Part shown: positions 55,497-62,897 of the stretch, piece after piece
Layout: every line of letters starts with the position of its first letter
How positions within the stretch are numbered: position 1 is the stretch's first letter
Source of the DNA: Roseiarcus sp963761435
Lineage (GTDB): Bacteria > Pseudomonadota > Alphaproteobacteria > Rhizobiales > Beijerinckiaceae
NCBI GenBank assembly: GCA_963761435.1
Contig: CAVXHJ010000024.1
Span: 186,001 to 250,000 of the forward strand
Length of the DNA: 64,000 bases
Reading direction: 5' to 3'
Notes under the pieces: model-generated
The model's database searches: none
What the model saw: the letters and a program-made list of their open reading frames with translations, nothing else
What the model was told of the DNA's origin: nothing
Position numbers and translations under genes: made by a program

Positions 55497-56430
55497 TCAG
55501 CCGGCCCGCGCCAGCACCCCGTCCGGCAGGCGCGCCCTGAGATCGCGACCGGCCTCCCGGCCGAGCCGCTCGGCGTCGGCAGGCGGCCCTTCCGCCGCGA
55601 CATTGAAGCGCTCCGAGCCGTCGGGGCGCAGCACCTCGCCCCTCAGCCTGAGCCTGCCGGCCTCGAGGCGGGCGAGGCCGGCGATCGGGGTGCGGCACGA
55701 GCCCTCGAGCTCCGAAAGGAAGGCGCGCTCGGCCGCGAGGGCTGCGGCGGTCTCGGGGTCGGAGACCGGTTGGAGCGCCTCGAGCGCGCGCGCATCGGCG
55801 GAGCGCGCGGTGATCGCGATCGCGCCCTGCCCGGGGGCGGGCAGGAACTTCTCGAGGTCGAGTATGGCGCGGGCGCGATGGCTGAGGCCAAGCCGCTTCA
55901 GGCCGGCGAGCGCCAGCAGCGTCGCGCCGACCGCCCCAGCCTCGGCCTTGCGGAGCCTCGTCTCGACATTGCCGCGCAAGAGCTCCGGCTGGAGGTCGCG
56001 CCTCAGCCTGAGCGCCTGAGCCTGGCGCCTGAGCGAAGCGGCGCCGAACGTCGCCCCTTGCGGCAGGCCCTCGATCGTGTCGGCGAAGGCCGAGATGAGC
56101 GCATCGCGCACGTCCTCGCGCGGCAGGAAGGCGGCGATCGTCACGCCCTCGGGCGTGAGAGAGGGCAGGTCCTTGGCCGAATGGACCGCGGCGTCGATCG
56201 TCGCCGGCGAGGAGCGCGGCGTCGATTTCCTTGGTGAACAGGCCCTTCCCGCCGGCCTCGGCGAGCGGCCGGTCCTGGATCGCGTCGCCGCTGGTGCGGA
56301 TGACTTGAAGCGCGATCCGCTCGATCTCCCAGCCCTGCGCGTCCGCGAGCCGGCGGCGGGCCTCGTTGGCCTGCGCCAGCGCGAGGGCCGAACCGCGCGT
56401 GCCGAGCGTGAAGAGGACAGGCGCGGTCAT
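55497..56430 (-). pseudogene. hemC: Porphobilinogen deaminase (hydroxymethylbilane synthase), frameshifted
   Basis: About 310 aa in two frames. Before the break: FTLGTRGSALALAQANEARR, LQVIRTSGDAIQDRPLAEAG and KGLFTKEIDAALLAG. At about 56200-56206 one base is in excess (ggcgacgatcgac), and the shifted frame resumes with TIDAAVHSAKDLPSLTPEG and goes on through the cofactor site ELEGSCRTPIAG to the end. The enzyme links four porphobilinogen units into hydroxymethylbilane. Since hemC is essential in an organism that also has hemA, the break is almost surely a sequence error. It is divergent from the toxin-antitoxin pair. Confidence 0.85.
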
Positions 56431-56623
56431 GGCGGGAGGGGCATCGACGACAGAGCCTTTCTGAGGCGCGTGGGGAGGCGCCGAGCTTGAGGTGCGCCTG
56501 CCCCGGGCCATCAAGCGTTGGCGGGCCACGACCGGCGATGATGATGACTATGTCTACGCCATAGGCCTCTGACTGTCTGCCAAGCGCTTGCGGGATGTAC
56601 GCCAGAGACGTACATTGTGGTCC

Positions 56624-56896
56624 GTGAGATACGTGTTCGATCCCGCGAAGGACAAAATCAACCGGGCAAAGCATGGCGTTTCCTTGGCATTGGCCGAGGT
56701 TCTGTTCGCGGGGCCGCACATATCGATGCCGGACGATCGGTTTGAGTATGGCGAAGTTCGCGAAGTCGCTTTCGAACTCATAAACGACCGCTTTTTCGCG
56801 TGTGTTTATGCCGACCGGGGCCAGGAGCGGCGCGTGATCTCGCTTCGCAAGGCAACGAAACCAGAGGTGAAGCGCTATGGCAAAGACCTTGAGTAA
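56624..56896 (+). CDS. BrnT family toxin
   Basis: A 90-aa protein matching the BrnT toxin family: VFDPAKDKINRAKHGVSLALAEVLF at the start, DDRFEYGEVREVAFELIND and RRVISLRKATKPEVKRYGK at the end. BrnT is a ribonuclease-fold toxin. GTG 56624 is the likely start; TTG codons upstream (56588, 56615) are alternatives. It overlaps the next gene by 20 bases, typical of a toxin-antitoxin pair. Confidence 0.85.
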   Translation: MRYVFDPAKDKINRAKHGVSLALAEVLFAGPHISMPDDRFEYGEVREVAFELINDRFFACVYADRGQERRVISLRKATKPEVKRYGKDLE

Positions 56897-57206
56897 GATG
56901 GCGCGCGATGCGCTAGCGGCAACGAAGTGGGCCAAGATCGACGCCATGACCGACGAAGACGTCGCGCGGCAGATTGCTTCCAATCCCGACGCGGCGCCTG
57001 ACATGGCCCCAGAGATCGACGTGCGCGCGATTCGGCGTGCCGCCGGCATGACGCAGGCAGAGTTCGCCACTGCTTACGAATTCAGCATCCGCACCGTGCA
57101 GGAATGGGAGCGCGGCGCGAAAAAGCCGAGTGGGCCTGCGCGAACCTTGTTGCGTGCGATCAAGTCCGACCCTGAAGGCTTGCGAAAGGCCCTCGCTGCG
57201 GCGTAG
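56877..57206 (+). CDS. XRE-type helix-turn-helix antitoxin
   Basis: A 109-aa protein. The C-terminal half carries an XRE helix-turn-helix (RAAGMTQAEFATAYEFSIRT and VQEWERGAKKP), followed by GPARTLLRAIKSDPEG, as in HigA/MqsA-type antitoxins. It overlaps brnT by 20 bases. Its usual partner in Brn systems is BrnA, a ribbon-helix-helix protein, so this is a hybrid pairing. Likely autoregulates the pair. Confidence 0.82.
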   Translation: MAKTLSKMARDALAATKWAKIDAMTDEDVARQIASNPDAAPDMAPEIDVRAIRRAAGMTQAEFATAYEFSIRTVQEWERGAKKPSGPARTLLRAIKSDPEGLRKALAAA

Positions 57207-57251
57207 GGCTGCCGCGGCAATAGCGATAGCATATCGGGCCATGGCGTAATT

Positions 57252-57341
57252 TGGCGGAAGGAGTGAGATTCGAACTCACGGTGGACTTGCGCCCACGGCG
57301 GTTTTCAAGACCGCTGCCTTAAACCACTCGGCCATCCTTCC
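57252..57341 (-). tRNA. tRNA-Ser (anticodon TGA)
   Basis: A 90-nt class II tRNA on the minus strand. Acceptor GGAAGGA pairs with TCCTTCC, discriminator G, encoded CCA at 57252-57254. The anticodon stem-loop is gcggt-cttgaaa-accgc, giving TGA; long variable arm; T-arm GAGTTCGAATCTC. All typical of serine tRNA. Confidence 0.96.
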
Positions 57342-57616
57342 TTTTGAAGCGTGCTGCAACCGGGTGAGCGCGCTTCGCCCCGCTTCGACCTCGCGCCTCA
57401 AGCCGGCGGCCCAGCCGCCGTGTCGAAGGGCGGTCCAGGACTCGGGCCGGCAGCACTGCCTCCTGGAACGTCCTTCGAGACGCAGCGATTCCATCAGCAC
57501 GCTCCAGCCGATGCTTTGCCATTTTGCCCGGCCCTCGTCCAGCGCCGCGGGGGCCCTGGCATTGGCGTCGCCGTCCGATGGCTACAGCTTGTGTTCGGCA
57601 GAACAGAATCAATTTC
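57342..57616. other. Intergenic region upstream of tRNA-Ser
   Basis: About 275 bases with no credible gene. Minus-strand reading here is open but arginine-rich and without family match. It must hold the tRNA-Ser promoter. It ends with ATCAATTTC (57608-57616), the left flank of the MITE-like copy. Confidence 0.4.
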
Positions 57617-57909
57617 GCTCTTGTCGCGTTGGCTGTTGTGGGGAAGGAATCGGGAGCATGGCGGAGGTGGCGGACGGCGCCATCAAGGCGTCATGGCCGG
57701 GCTTGTCCCGGCCATCCCCGAAGGCCCAGCGCATCTACGCAGGCAAGCGCGAAAAGCCTTGCGACCGTCCGCCTTCCTGCCGGTCGCGCCGAGGCGGGAC
57801 TCGTTCTTGCGGCGGCCCGGCGTGGATGGCCGGGACAAGCCCGGCCATGACGGCAAGGGTCCGACGAACGAACAGTAACCGGTCGACCAACAGATAACGC
57901 CATAAGAGC
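57617..57909 (-). mobile_element. MITE-like element, copy 3 (inverted)
   Basis: A 293-bp inverted copy of the element at 35.5-36.1 kb, with terminal gctcttgtcgcgttggctgttgt and, at the other end, caacagataacgccataagagc. The paired 27-base palindromic arms are kept. It is flanked by ATCAATTT direct repeats at 57608-57615 and 57912-57919. No coding capacity. Confidence 0.75.
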
Positions 57910-57931
57910 CTATCAATTTCTGCCTATCAAT

Positions 57932-58077
57932 TTCTTGCGAAAATCAGAAAGGCGTATTATATTCCTCTCACGGCCGAGTCGATCGGACGGCGCGCGGAAG
58001 GAGCTTCAGCGAGGACGGATTCGCGGGCGAAAAAAAAGCATTTGAATCGGCTGCAACCCTTTGAAAAGACCCAATTC
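57932..58077 (+). repeat. Second intergenic repeat module, copy 2
   Basis: TTCTTGCGAAAATCAGAAA (57932-57950) and aaccctttgaaaagaccc and on (58055-58077). See the related module at 36105-36231; the spacing between the two conserved blocks is 85 bases there and 104 here. In both cases a MITE-like copy sits directly before it. Confidence 0.6.
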
Positions 58078-58197
58078 CAAAAAACAGAAAAAAGCAATTC
58101 GGTGCGCTTTTGTTTTCGCCAGTTTTCGCCCACGGCTCCCGCGCCGACTGGGCTTGGTCGCTTCGGCGGTCGCGCTGCCCGCCCGGCAAAGCCGCCC

Positions 58198-59826
58198 CTA
58201 CACCAGCCGGCTTTGCGCCTTGGCCGCGGCGATGAAGCTCGCAAACAGAGGGTGGGGCTCGAACGGCCTCGATTTGAGCTCGGGGTGGAACTGGACGCCG
58301 ATGAACCACGGATGATCAGCGAACTCGACCGTTTCGGGTAGGAGGCCGTCGGGCGACATGCCCGCGAACACGAGGCCCTTGGCCTCCAAGCGTGCGCGAT
58401 AGGCGGTGTTGACTTCGTAGCGGTGGCGGTGCCGCTCGGAGATTTCTGTCTCGCCGTAGATGCCGGCGATGCGCGAGCCAGGCTTGAGATCGGCGCGATA
58501 GGCGCCAAGCCGCATCGTGCCGCCAAGATCGCCCGCCGCCTGGCGTCGTTCGAGCTCGTTGCCGCGCAGCCATTCGGTCATCAGGCCGACCACCGGCTCG
58601 GGCGTCGGTCCGAATTCGGTCGAGTTGGCCTCCGGCAGTCCGGCGAGCGAACGCGTGGCCTCGATCACCGCCATCTGCATGCCGAAGCAGATGCCGAAAT
58701 AGGGCACCTTCCGCTCGCGCGCGAACCGCGCCGCCATGATTTTGCCCTCGGCGCCGCGCGCGCCGAACCCGCCGGGCACCAGTATGCCGTTAACGCCCTC
58801 AAGCCGCGGCGCTGGATCGGCGCTCTCGAAAATCTCGCTTTCGATCCAGTCCAGCTTGACGCGCACATGATTGGCCATGCCGCCATGGGTCAGGGCCTCG
58901 ATCAGCGACTTATAGGCGTCCTTGAGGCCCGTGTACTTGCCGACGACAGCGATCGACACCTCGCCCTCAGGATTGTGATAGGCGTCGGAGACTCTATCCC
59001 AGCGCCGCATATTGGGCTTGGGCGCGGGCTCGATGCCGAAGGCGGCCAGCACTTCGCGGTCGAGACCGGCGGCGTGGTAGAGCGCCGGAACGTCATAGAT
59101 CGAACGCGCGTCGCGCGCCTCGATCACCGCGCTCTCGCGCACGTTGCAGAAAAGCGCCAGTTTGCGCCGCTCGTCGCGTGGAATCTCGCGATCGCAGCGG
59201 CAGAGCAGGATGTGAGGCTGGATGCCGATCGAGCGCAGCTCCTTGACGGAGTGTTGCGTAGGCTTGGTCTTGAGCTCGCCGGCGGTCGGGATATAGGGCA
59301 GAAGCGTCAGGTGTATGAACACGACGTGCCCGCGCGGCAAGTCGTTGCCGAGCTGCCTGATCGCCTCGAAGAACGGCAAGCCCTCGATGTCGCCGACGGT
59401 GCCGCCGATCTCGACCAGCACGAAGTCGACGCCTTCGTTGCCCTCGAGGATGAAGTCCTTGATCGCATTGGTGACGTGGGGAATCACCTGCACGGTCGCG
59501 CCGAGGAAGTCGCCGCGGCGCTCCTTGGCGATGATCTCCTGGTAGATGCGCCCGGTGGTGATGTTGTCCTGCCGATTGGCGCTGCGGCCAGTGAAACGCT
59601 CGTAATGGCCAAGATCGAGGTCCGTCTCGGCGCCGTCGTCGGTGACGAACACTTCGCCGTGCTGGGTCGGGCTCATCGTGCCGGGATCGACGTTGAGATA
59701 GGGATCGAGCTTGCGCAGGCGGACGGTATAGCCGCGCGCCTGCAGAAGCGCGCCCAAGGCTGCCGAAGCCAGACCCTTGCCAAGCGAGGAGACCACGCCG
59801 CCGGTGATGAAGAGATACCGCGCCAT
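58198..59826 (-). CDS. pyrG: CTP synthase
   Basis: A 542-aa enzyme that makes CTP from UTP and glutamine. Synthetase domain: FITGGVVSSLGKGLASAALG, LDPYLNVDPGTMSPTQHGE and VEIGGTVGDIEG. Glutaminase domain: PGGFGARGAEGK, nucleophile Cys380 in FGICFGMQ, and FIGVQFHPELKSRP with the His/Glu pair. The gene stands alone; the 142-base gap to the divergent hydrolase contains its promoter. Confidence 0.97.
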   Translation of the reverse strand: MARYLFITGGVVSSLGKGLASAALGALLQARGYTVRLRKLDPYLNVDPGTMSPTQHGEVFVTDDGAETDLDLGHYERFTGRSANRQDNITTGRIYQEIIAKERRGDFLGATVQVIPHVTNAIKDFILEGNEGVDFVLVEIGGTVGDIEGLPFFEAIRQLGNDLPRGHVVFIHLTLLPYIPTAGELKTKPTQHSVKELRSIGIQPHILLCRCDREIPRDERRKLALFCNVRESAVIEARDARSIYDVPALYHAAGLDREVLAAFGIEPAPKPNMRRWDRVSDAYHNPEGEVSIAVVGKYTGLKDAYKSLIEALTHGGMANHVRVKLDWIESEIFESADPAPRLEGVNGILVPGGFGARGAEGKIMAARFARERKVPYFGICFGMQMAVIEATRSLAGLPEANSTEFGPTPEPVVGLMTEWLRGNELERRQAAGDLGGTMRLGAYRADLKPGSRIAGIYGETEISERHRHRYEVNTAYRARLEAKGLVFAGMSPDGLLPETVEFADHPWFIGVQFHPELKSRPFEPHPLFASFIAAAKAQSRLV

Positions 59827-59968
59827 GGGGCTTCTCTCCTAACGGATCGCGGATGATTCGGCGAGGAGAATCTCCCTATCAGCCGCCCGCTTGACGCCGC
59901 ACGCGAATAGGAACGAGATTTCAATGTATTCCCGCGCCGGGGACGAACGCAGTGATGAGGGAGAGGCA

Positions 59969-60886
59969 ATGCCGGGGAGCGAGTTCGCGCTTCGTGCCGA
60001 GGACGGGAAGAGCCTGCTCGCGCGCCGCTGGCTGCCCGAAGGACGCCCGCGCGGGGTGGTCCAGATCGCCCACGGGCTTGCCGAACATTCCGCCCGTTAC
60101 GGGCGCCTCGCCGCCGCGCTCAACGCCGCCGGCTATGGGGTCTACGCCAACGACCATCGCGGCCATGGGCCGAAAGCTGCGCCGGCCGACCGTGGCCATT
60201 TTGCCGACGAGGGCGGTTGGGGCAAGGTCGTTGGCGACCTCTGGGCCATGAACCGCCTCATCGCCGCCGAGCTGCCTGGCGTCCCGATCGTCTTCCTCGG
60301 CCATTCGCTGGGCTCGTTTCTCGGCCAGGACTTCGTCTCGCGCCATTCGGACGCGCTGGCGGGCGCCGTCCTTTCCGGCTCCAGCGGCAAGCCGCCGGCG
60401 ATCGCCACGGTCGGGGGGATCGTCGCGCGGGCGGAGCGGCTCAGGCTTGGCAAGCGGGGCAAGAGCCGGCTCATCGATTCGATGTGGTTCGGCGCCTACA
60501 ACAAGCCCTTCTCACCCCCGCGCACCGCCTTCGACTGGCTTTCGCGCGACGAAAAGGAGGTCGACGCCTATGTCGCCGATCCCTATTGCGGATTTCCGTT
60601 CACGACTCAGCTCGCGATCGACGTGCTCGACGCCCTGCCGGGACTGCTTACGCGCGCGCGCCTCGCGGGTATCCGCAAGGACCTGCCGATCTATGTTTTC
60701 TCAGGCGAGCGCGATCCGGTCGGCGGCAACATTAAGGGGCTGATTGCGGACCTGAAGGCGGCGGGCTTCACCCGGCTCACCACGCGCATCTATCCGGAGG
60801 CGCGGCACGAGACCCTGAACGAGACCAACCGCGACGAGGTTACCCGCGACCTCGTTGCCTGGATGGACAGCGCGCTCGGCGACTGA
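59969..60886 (+). CDS. Alpha/beta hydrolase, monoacylglycerol lipase-like
   Basis: A 305-aa hydrolase. Oxyanion-hole segment QIAHGLAEHSARYGRLA, YANDHRGHG, nucleophile serine in GHSLGSFLGQ (about residue 115), an aspartate in FSGERDPVGG and the histidine in YPEARHETLNE form the triad. It resembles lysophospholipase/monoacylglycerol lipases. No signal peptide, so probably cytoplasmic. ATG 59969 follows gagggagaggca; divergent from pyrG. Confidence 0.9.
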   Translation: MPGSEFALRAEDGKSLLARRWLPEGRPRGVVQIAHGLAEHSARYGRLAAALNAAGYGVYANDHRGHGPKAAPADRGHFADEGGWGKVVGDLWAMNRLIAAELPGVPIVFLGHSLGSFLGQDFVSRHSDALAGAVLSGSSGKPPAIATVGGIVARAERLRLGKRGKSRLIDSMWFGAYNKPFSPPRTAFDWLSRDEKEVDAYVADPYCGFPFTTQLAIDVLDALPGLLTRARLAGIRKDLPIYVFSGERDPVGGNIKGLIADLKAAGFTRLTTRIYPEARHETLNETNRDEVTRDLVAWMDSALGD

Positions 60887-61232
60887 GGCCGCGGCCAAGC
60901 CCCGACCAAGTCGAGGGGGCGCCGCTGCGGCTGGAGGCGAGGCGGTATTTAGCTGACACAAAATATCGAGACGTGAAGGTAAATTTCATGCCCAAAGACC
61001 GGGGCGAAGCCAACGACCCCGATCGTAAAGGCCGGAAGACGCAGACAAAATGCGGGCGGCCCAGGTGAATTATGCCCCTACCCTCGCGCGGTTGAGCGTT
61101 CATTGATAATCGTCATTTTCCTGACGCAGGAGGGGTCCAGAGGCGACAAAAACTTGACAAACTCCCCGGGTCTAATAGTGTTTCCCCAAGGTCGTCAGCG
61201 GCAACGACCGATTGTAAAACCTAGGTTTTTTC
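60887..61232 (+). other. Intergenic region upstream of the PEP-CTERM gene
   Basis: About 345 bases without a gene. AT-richer than its surroundings from about 61080. It contains a promoter-like pair TTGACA (61154-61159) and TAGTGT (61176-61181), and a palindrome just before the start codon. Nothing else is recognised. Confidence 0.5.
61154..61181 (+). promoter_or_regulatory. Predicted promoter of the 61.2 kb PEP-CTERM gene
   Basis: Perfect -35 TTGACA (61154-61159), 16-base spacer, -10-like TAGTGT (61176-61181), about 50 bases before the ATG. Downstream, the self-complementary AAAACCTAGGTTTT (61216-61229) ends three bases before the start codon. Confidence 0.45.
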
Positions 61233-62009
61233 ATGGCGACCTTTAGGCCGCGGTTAGCCGTTATTGCTGTCGCATTTGGAATAAGCGCGCTTTGCGGAAC
61301 GGCGATTTGCAACCCGGCGCGTGCAGACTCGTATGCCTTCGGCAATACCTCGAGCGCTCCGGACGCGGTTCTAACTCTGACACTCGGTACCGGCGCCACC
61401 GCGCCCGAATTCGAGGTGAGCACGGATGGCCTTCAGGGATCCGTTAGCGCCTTGGGGAACGGCTTCGCCGGCCCCGGCGCCAATACGGGCTACACGGTCG
61501 GGCTTCTCAGCGGGGCCATATACGTCAATTATTTCGACTTCGATCTCGCAAACGCGATCTGTGTGTTGAATTGCCCCGCGTCGCCGTCGCTGACCGCCAC
61601 GGTCACCGGCGCGACACTGACCGTTCTCTCCGGCAAGATCAACAAGACTCTCCAGTATAGCCTTTATTCGGCGGGAGCCGCGATCTCTGAGCTGACAAGT
61701 CCAGTCTTGAGCCCGAACCCAAGTCTTTACAATGCCTTGACGGCCGCCACGAACCCTCTCTACGCCTCCGCGACATTTAACCCGAACACCTCCACTACGA
61801 TGTCGACCATCATACTCTCGCTCAATAGCGCCGCGGTTGCCGACATCAACACGGCGATCACGAACAAGGCGATGTTCGGCGTCACCGGGGGAGTCGAACC
61901 CGTCCCTGAAGCCTCAACCTGGATCATGTTGCTCGCTGGCTTCGCCGGACTGGGCTTGGCGGCGCGCCGGCGGGCGGCCAGGCGCCGGGCTCTCGCCCCG
62001 AGCGGTTAA
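61233..62009 (+). CDS. PEP-CTERM sorting-domain protein
   Basis: A 258-aa exported protein: signal peptide (about 1-31, ending NPARAD), a beta-rich, threonine/serine/alanine-rich mature part with a Cys pair (CVLNC), and a clear C-terminal sorting signal PVPEASTWIMLLAGFAGLGL plus an arginine-rich tail. Exosortase substrates of this kind are surface or matrix proteins. No exosortase is in the window. Upstream is a good promoter; the gene stands alone. Confidence 0.88.
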   Translation: MATFRPRLAVIAVAFGISALCGTAICNPARADSYAFGNTSSAPDAVLTLTLGTGATAPEFEVSTDGLQGSVSALGNGFAGPGANTGYTVGLLSGAIYVNYFDFDLANAICVLNCPASPSLTATVTGATLTVLSGKINKTLQYSLYSAGAAISELTSPVLSPNPSLYNALTAATNPLYASATFNPNTSTTMSTIILSLNSAAVADINTAITNKAMFGVTGGVEPVPEASTWIMLLAGFAGLGLAARRRAARRRALAPSG

Positions 62010-62075
62010 AAGCTCCCTTTCGGAATTCCTTCGTGGCATTTGACGCGTCGGCGCGGAGCGCCCATTTGTGCCCTC

Positions 62076-62804
62076 ATGGCTGACGTCTCCTTCCCGGCCG
62101 CGTTCGGCGCGGGCCTGCTCTCCTTCGTCTCGCCCTGCGTGCTGCCGCTCGCGGCTCCCTATCTCTGCTATCTCGCGGGGGCGAGCGTCGAAGCGCTGGC
62201 CGATGAGAGCGAGACCAAGGCCAGGCGTGACATCCTGGTCACCGCGCTCCTGTTCGTGGCGGGATTCTCGACCGTGTTCGTCGGCCTCGGCGCTACCGCG
62301 TCGGCGCTGGGGGGGGTGCTCAGGCAGTGGAGCCATGCGCTGTCGATCGTCGCCGGAATTGGCGTGGTCCTGATGGGCCTGCACTTTCTCGGCGTCTTCA
62401 GAATCGGCGCGATGCTGCGCGAGAAGCGGCTTGAGATCGAAAAACCTGCGGGCCTTTGGAGCGCCTACCCGATGGGCTTCGCCTTTGCGCTCGGCTGGAC
62501 GCCCTGCATAGGCCCGATCCTGGCCGCCATTCTTGCGGTTGCGGGCAGTCGGGAGACGGTCGCCAGCGGCGCGGCGCTGCTCGCCGTCTACAGCCTCGGG
62601 CTCGGCGTGCCCTTCATCCTAGCCGCCGCCGCCATGGGTCCGTTCATGCGCGCCACACGCCATCTGCGCAAGCAATTCGGACGAATTGAGAAAGCGGTCG
62701 GCGTTCTTTTGGTCGCAACCGGCGTCGCGTTCCTGACCGGCGGCTTCCAGAACGTCTCCATCTGGCTCATCGAGACCTTCCCGCAGTTCGGGCAGATCGG
62801 ATGA
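62076..62804 (+). CDS. ccdA: Cytochrome c biogenesis protein CcdA
   Basis: A 242-aa membrane protein with six helices. The two redox cysteines lie in FVSPCVLPLAAPYLCYLAG and GWTPCIGPILA, each within a membrane helix, as in CcdA/DsbD. It carries electrons from thioredoxin across the membrane for cytochrome c maturation or disulfide reduction. ATG 62076 is used; an upstream start at 62040 is not supported. Convergent with the binding-protein gene. Confidence 0.94.
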   Translation: MADVSFPAAFGAGLLSFVSPCVLPLAAPYLCYLAGASVEALADESETKARRDILVTALLFVAGFSTVFVGLGATASALGGVLRQWSHALSIVAGIGVVLMGLHFLGVFRIGAMLREKRLEIEKPAGLWSAYPMGFAFALGWTPCIGPILAAILAVAGSRETVASGAALLAVYSLGLGVPFILAAAAMGPFMRATRHLRKQFGRIEKAVGVLLVATGVAFLTGGFQNVSIWLIETFPQFGQIG

Positions 62805-62817
62805 CGCCGTGAAATGA

Positions 62818-62843
62818 GAAGCCCGCCGTCTCGGGCGGGCTTC
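62818..62843. terminator. Bidirectional terminator hairpin
   Basis: GAAGCCCGCC (62818-62827) and GGCGGGCTTC (62834-62843) form a perfect 10-bp stem with a 6-base loop between convergent ccdA and the binding-protein gene. Short T-rich stretches follow in both directions (ccttgatt on plus; tcatttc on minus). Confidence 0.75.
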
Positions 62844-62897
62844 CTTGATTGCGAAAGCAAGGCCGCGGGACGCGATCCGTCCCGCAAACCAAGCGTG

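Noticed and set aside
57319..57612. 97-aa minus-strand frame upstream of and overlapping tRNA-Ser
   Set aside because: It reads through the tRNA gene and is arginine-rich without family similarity.
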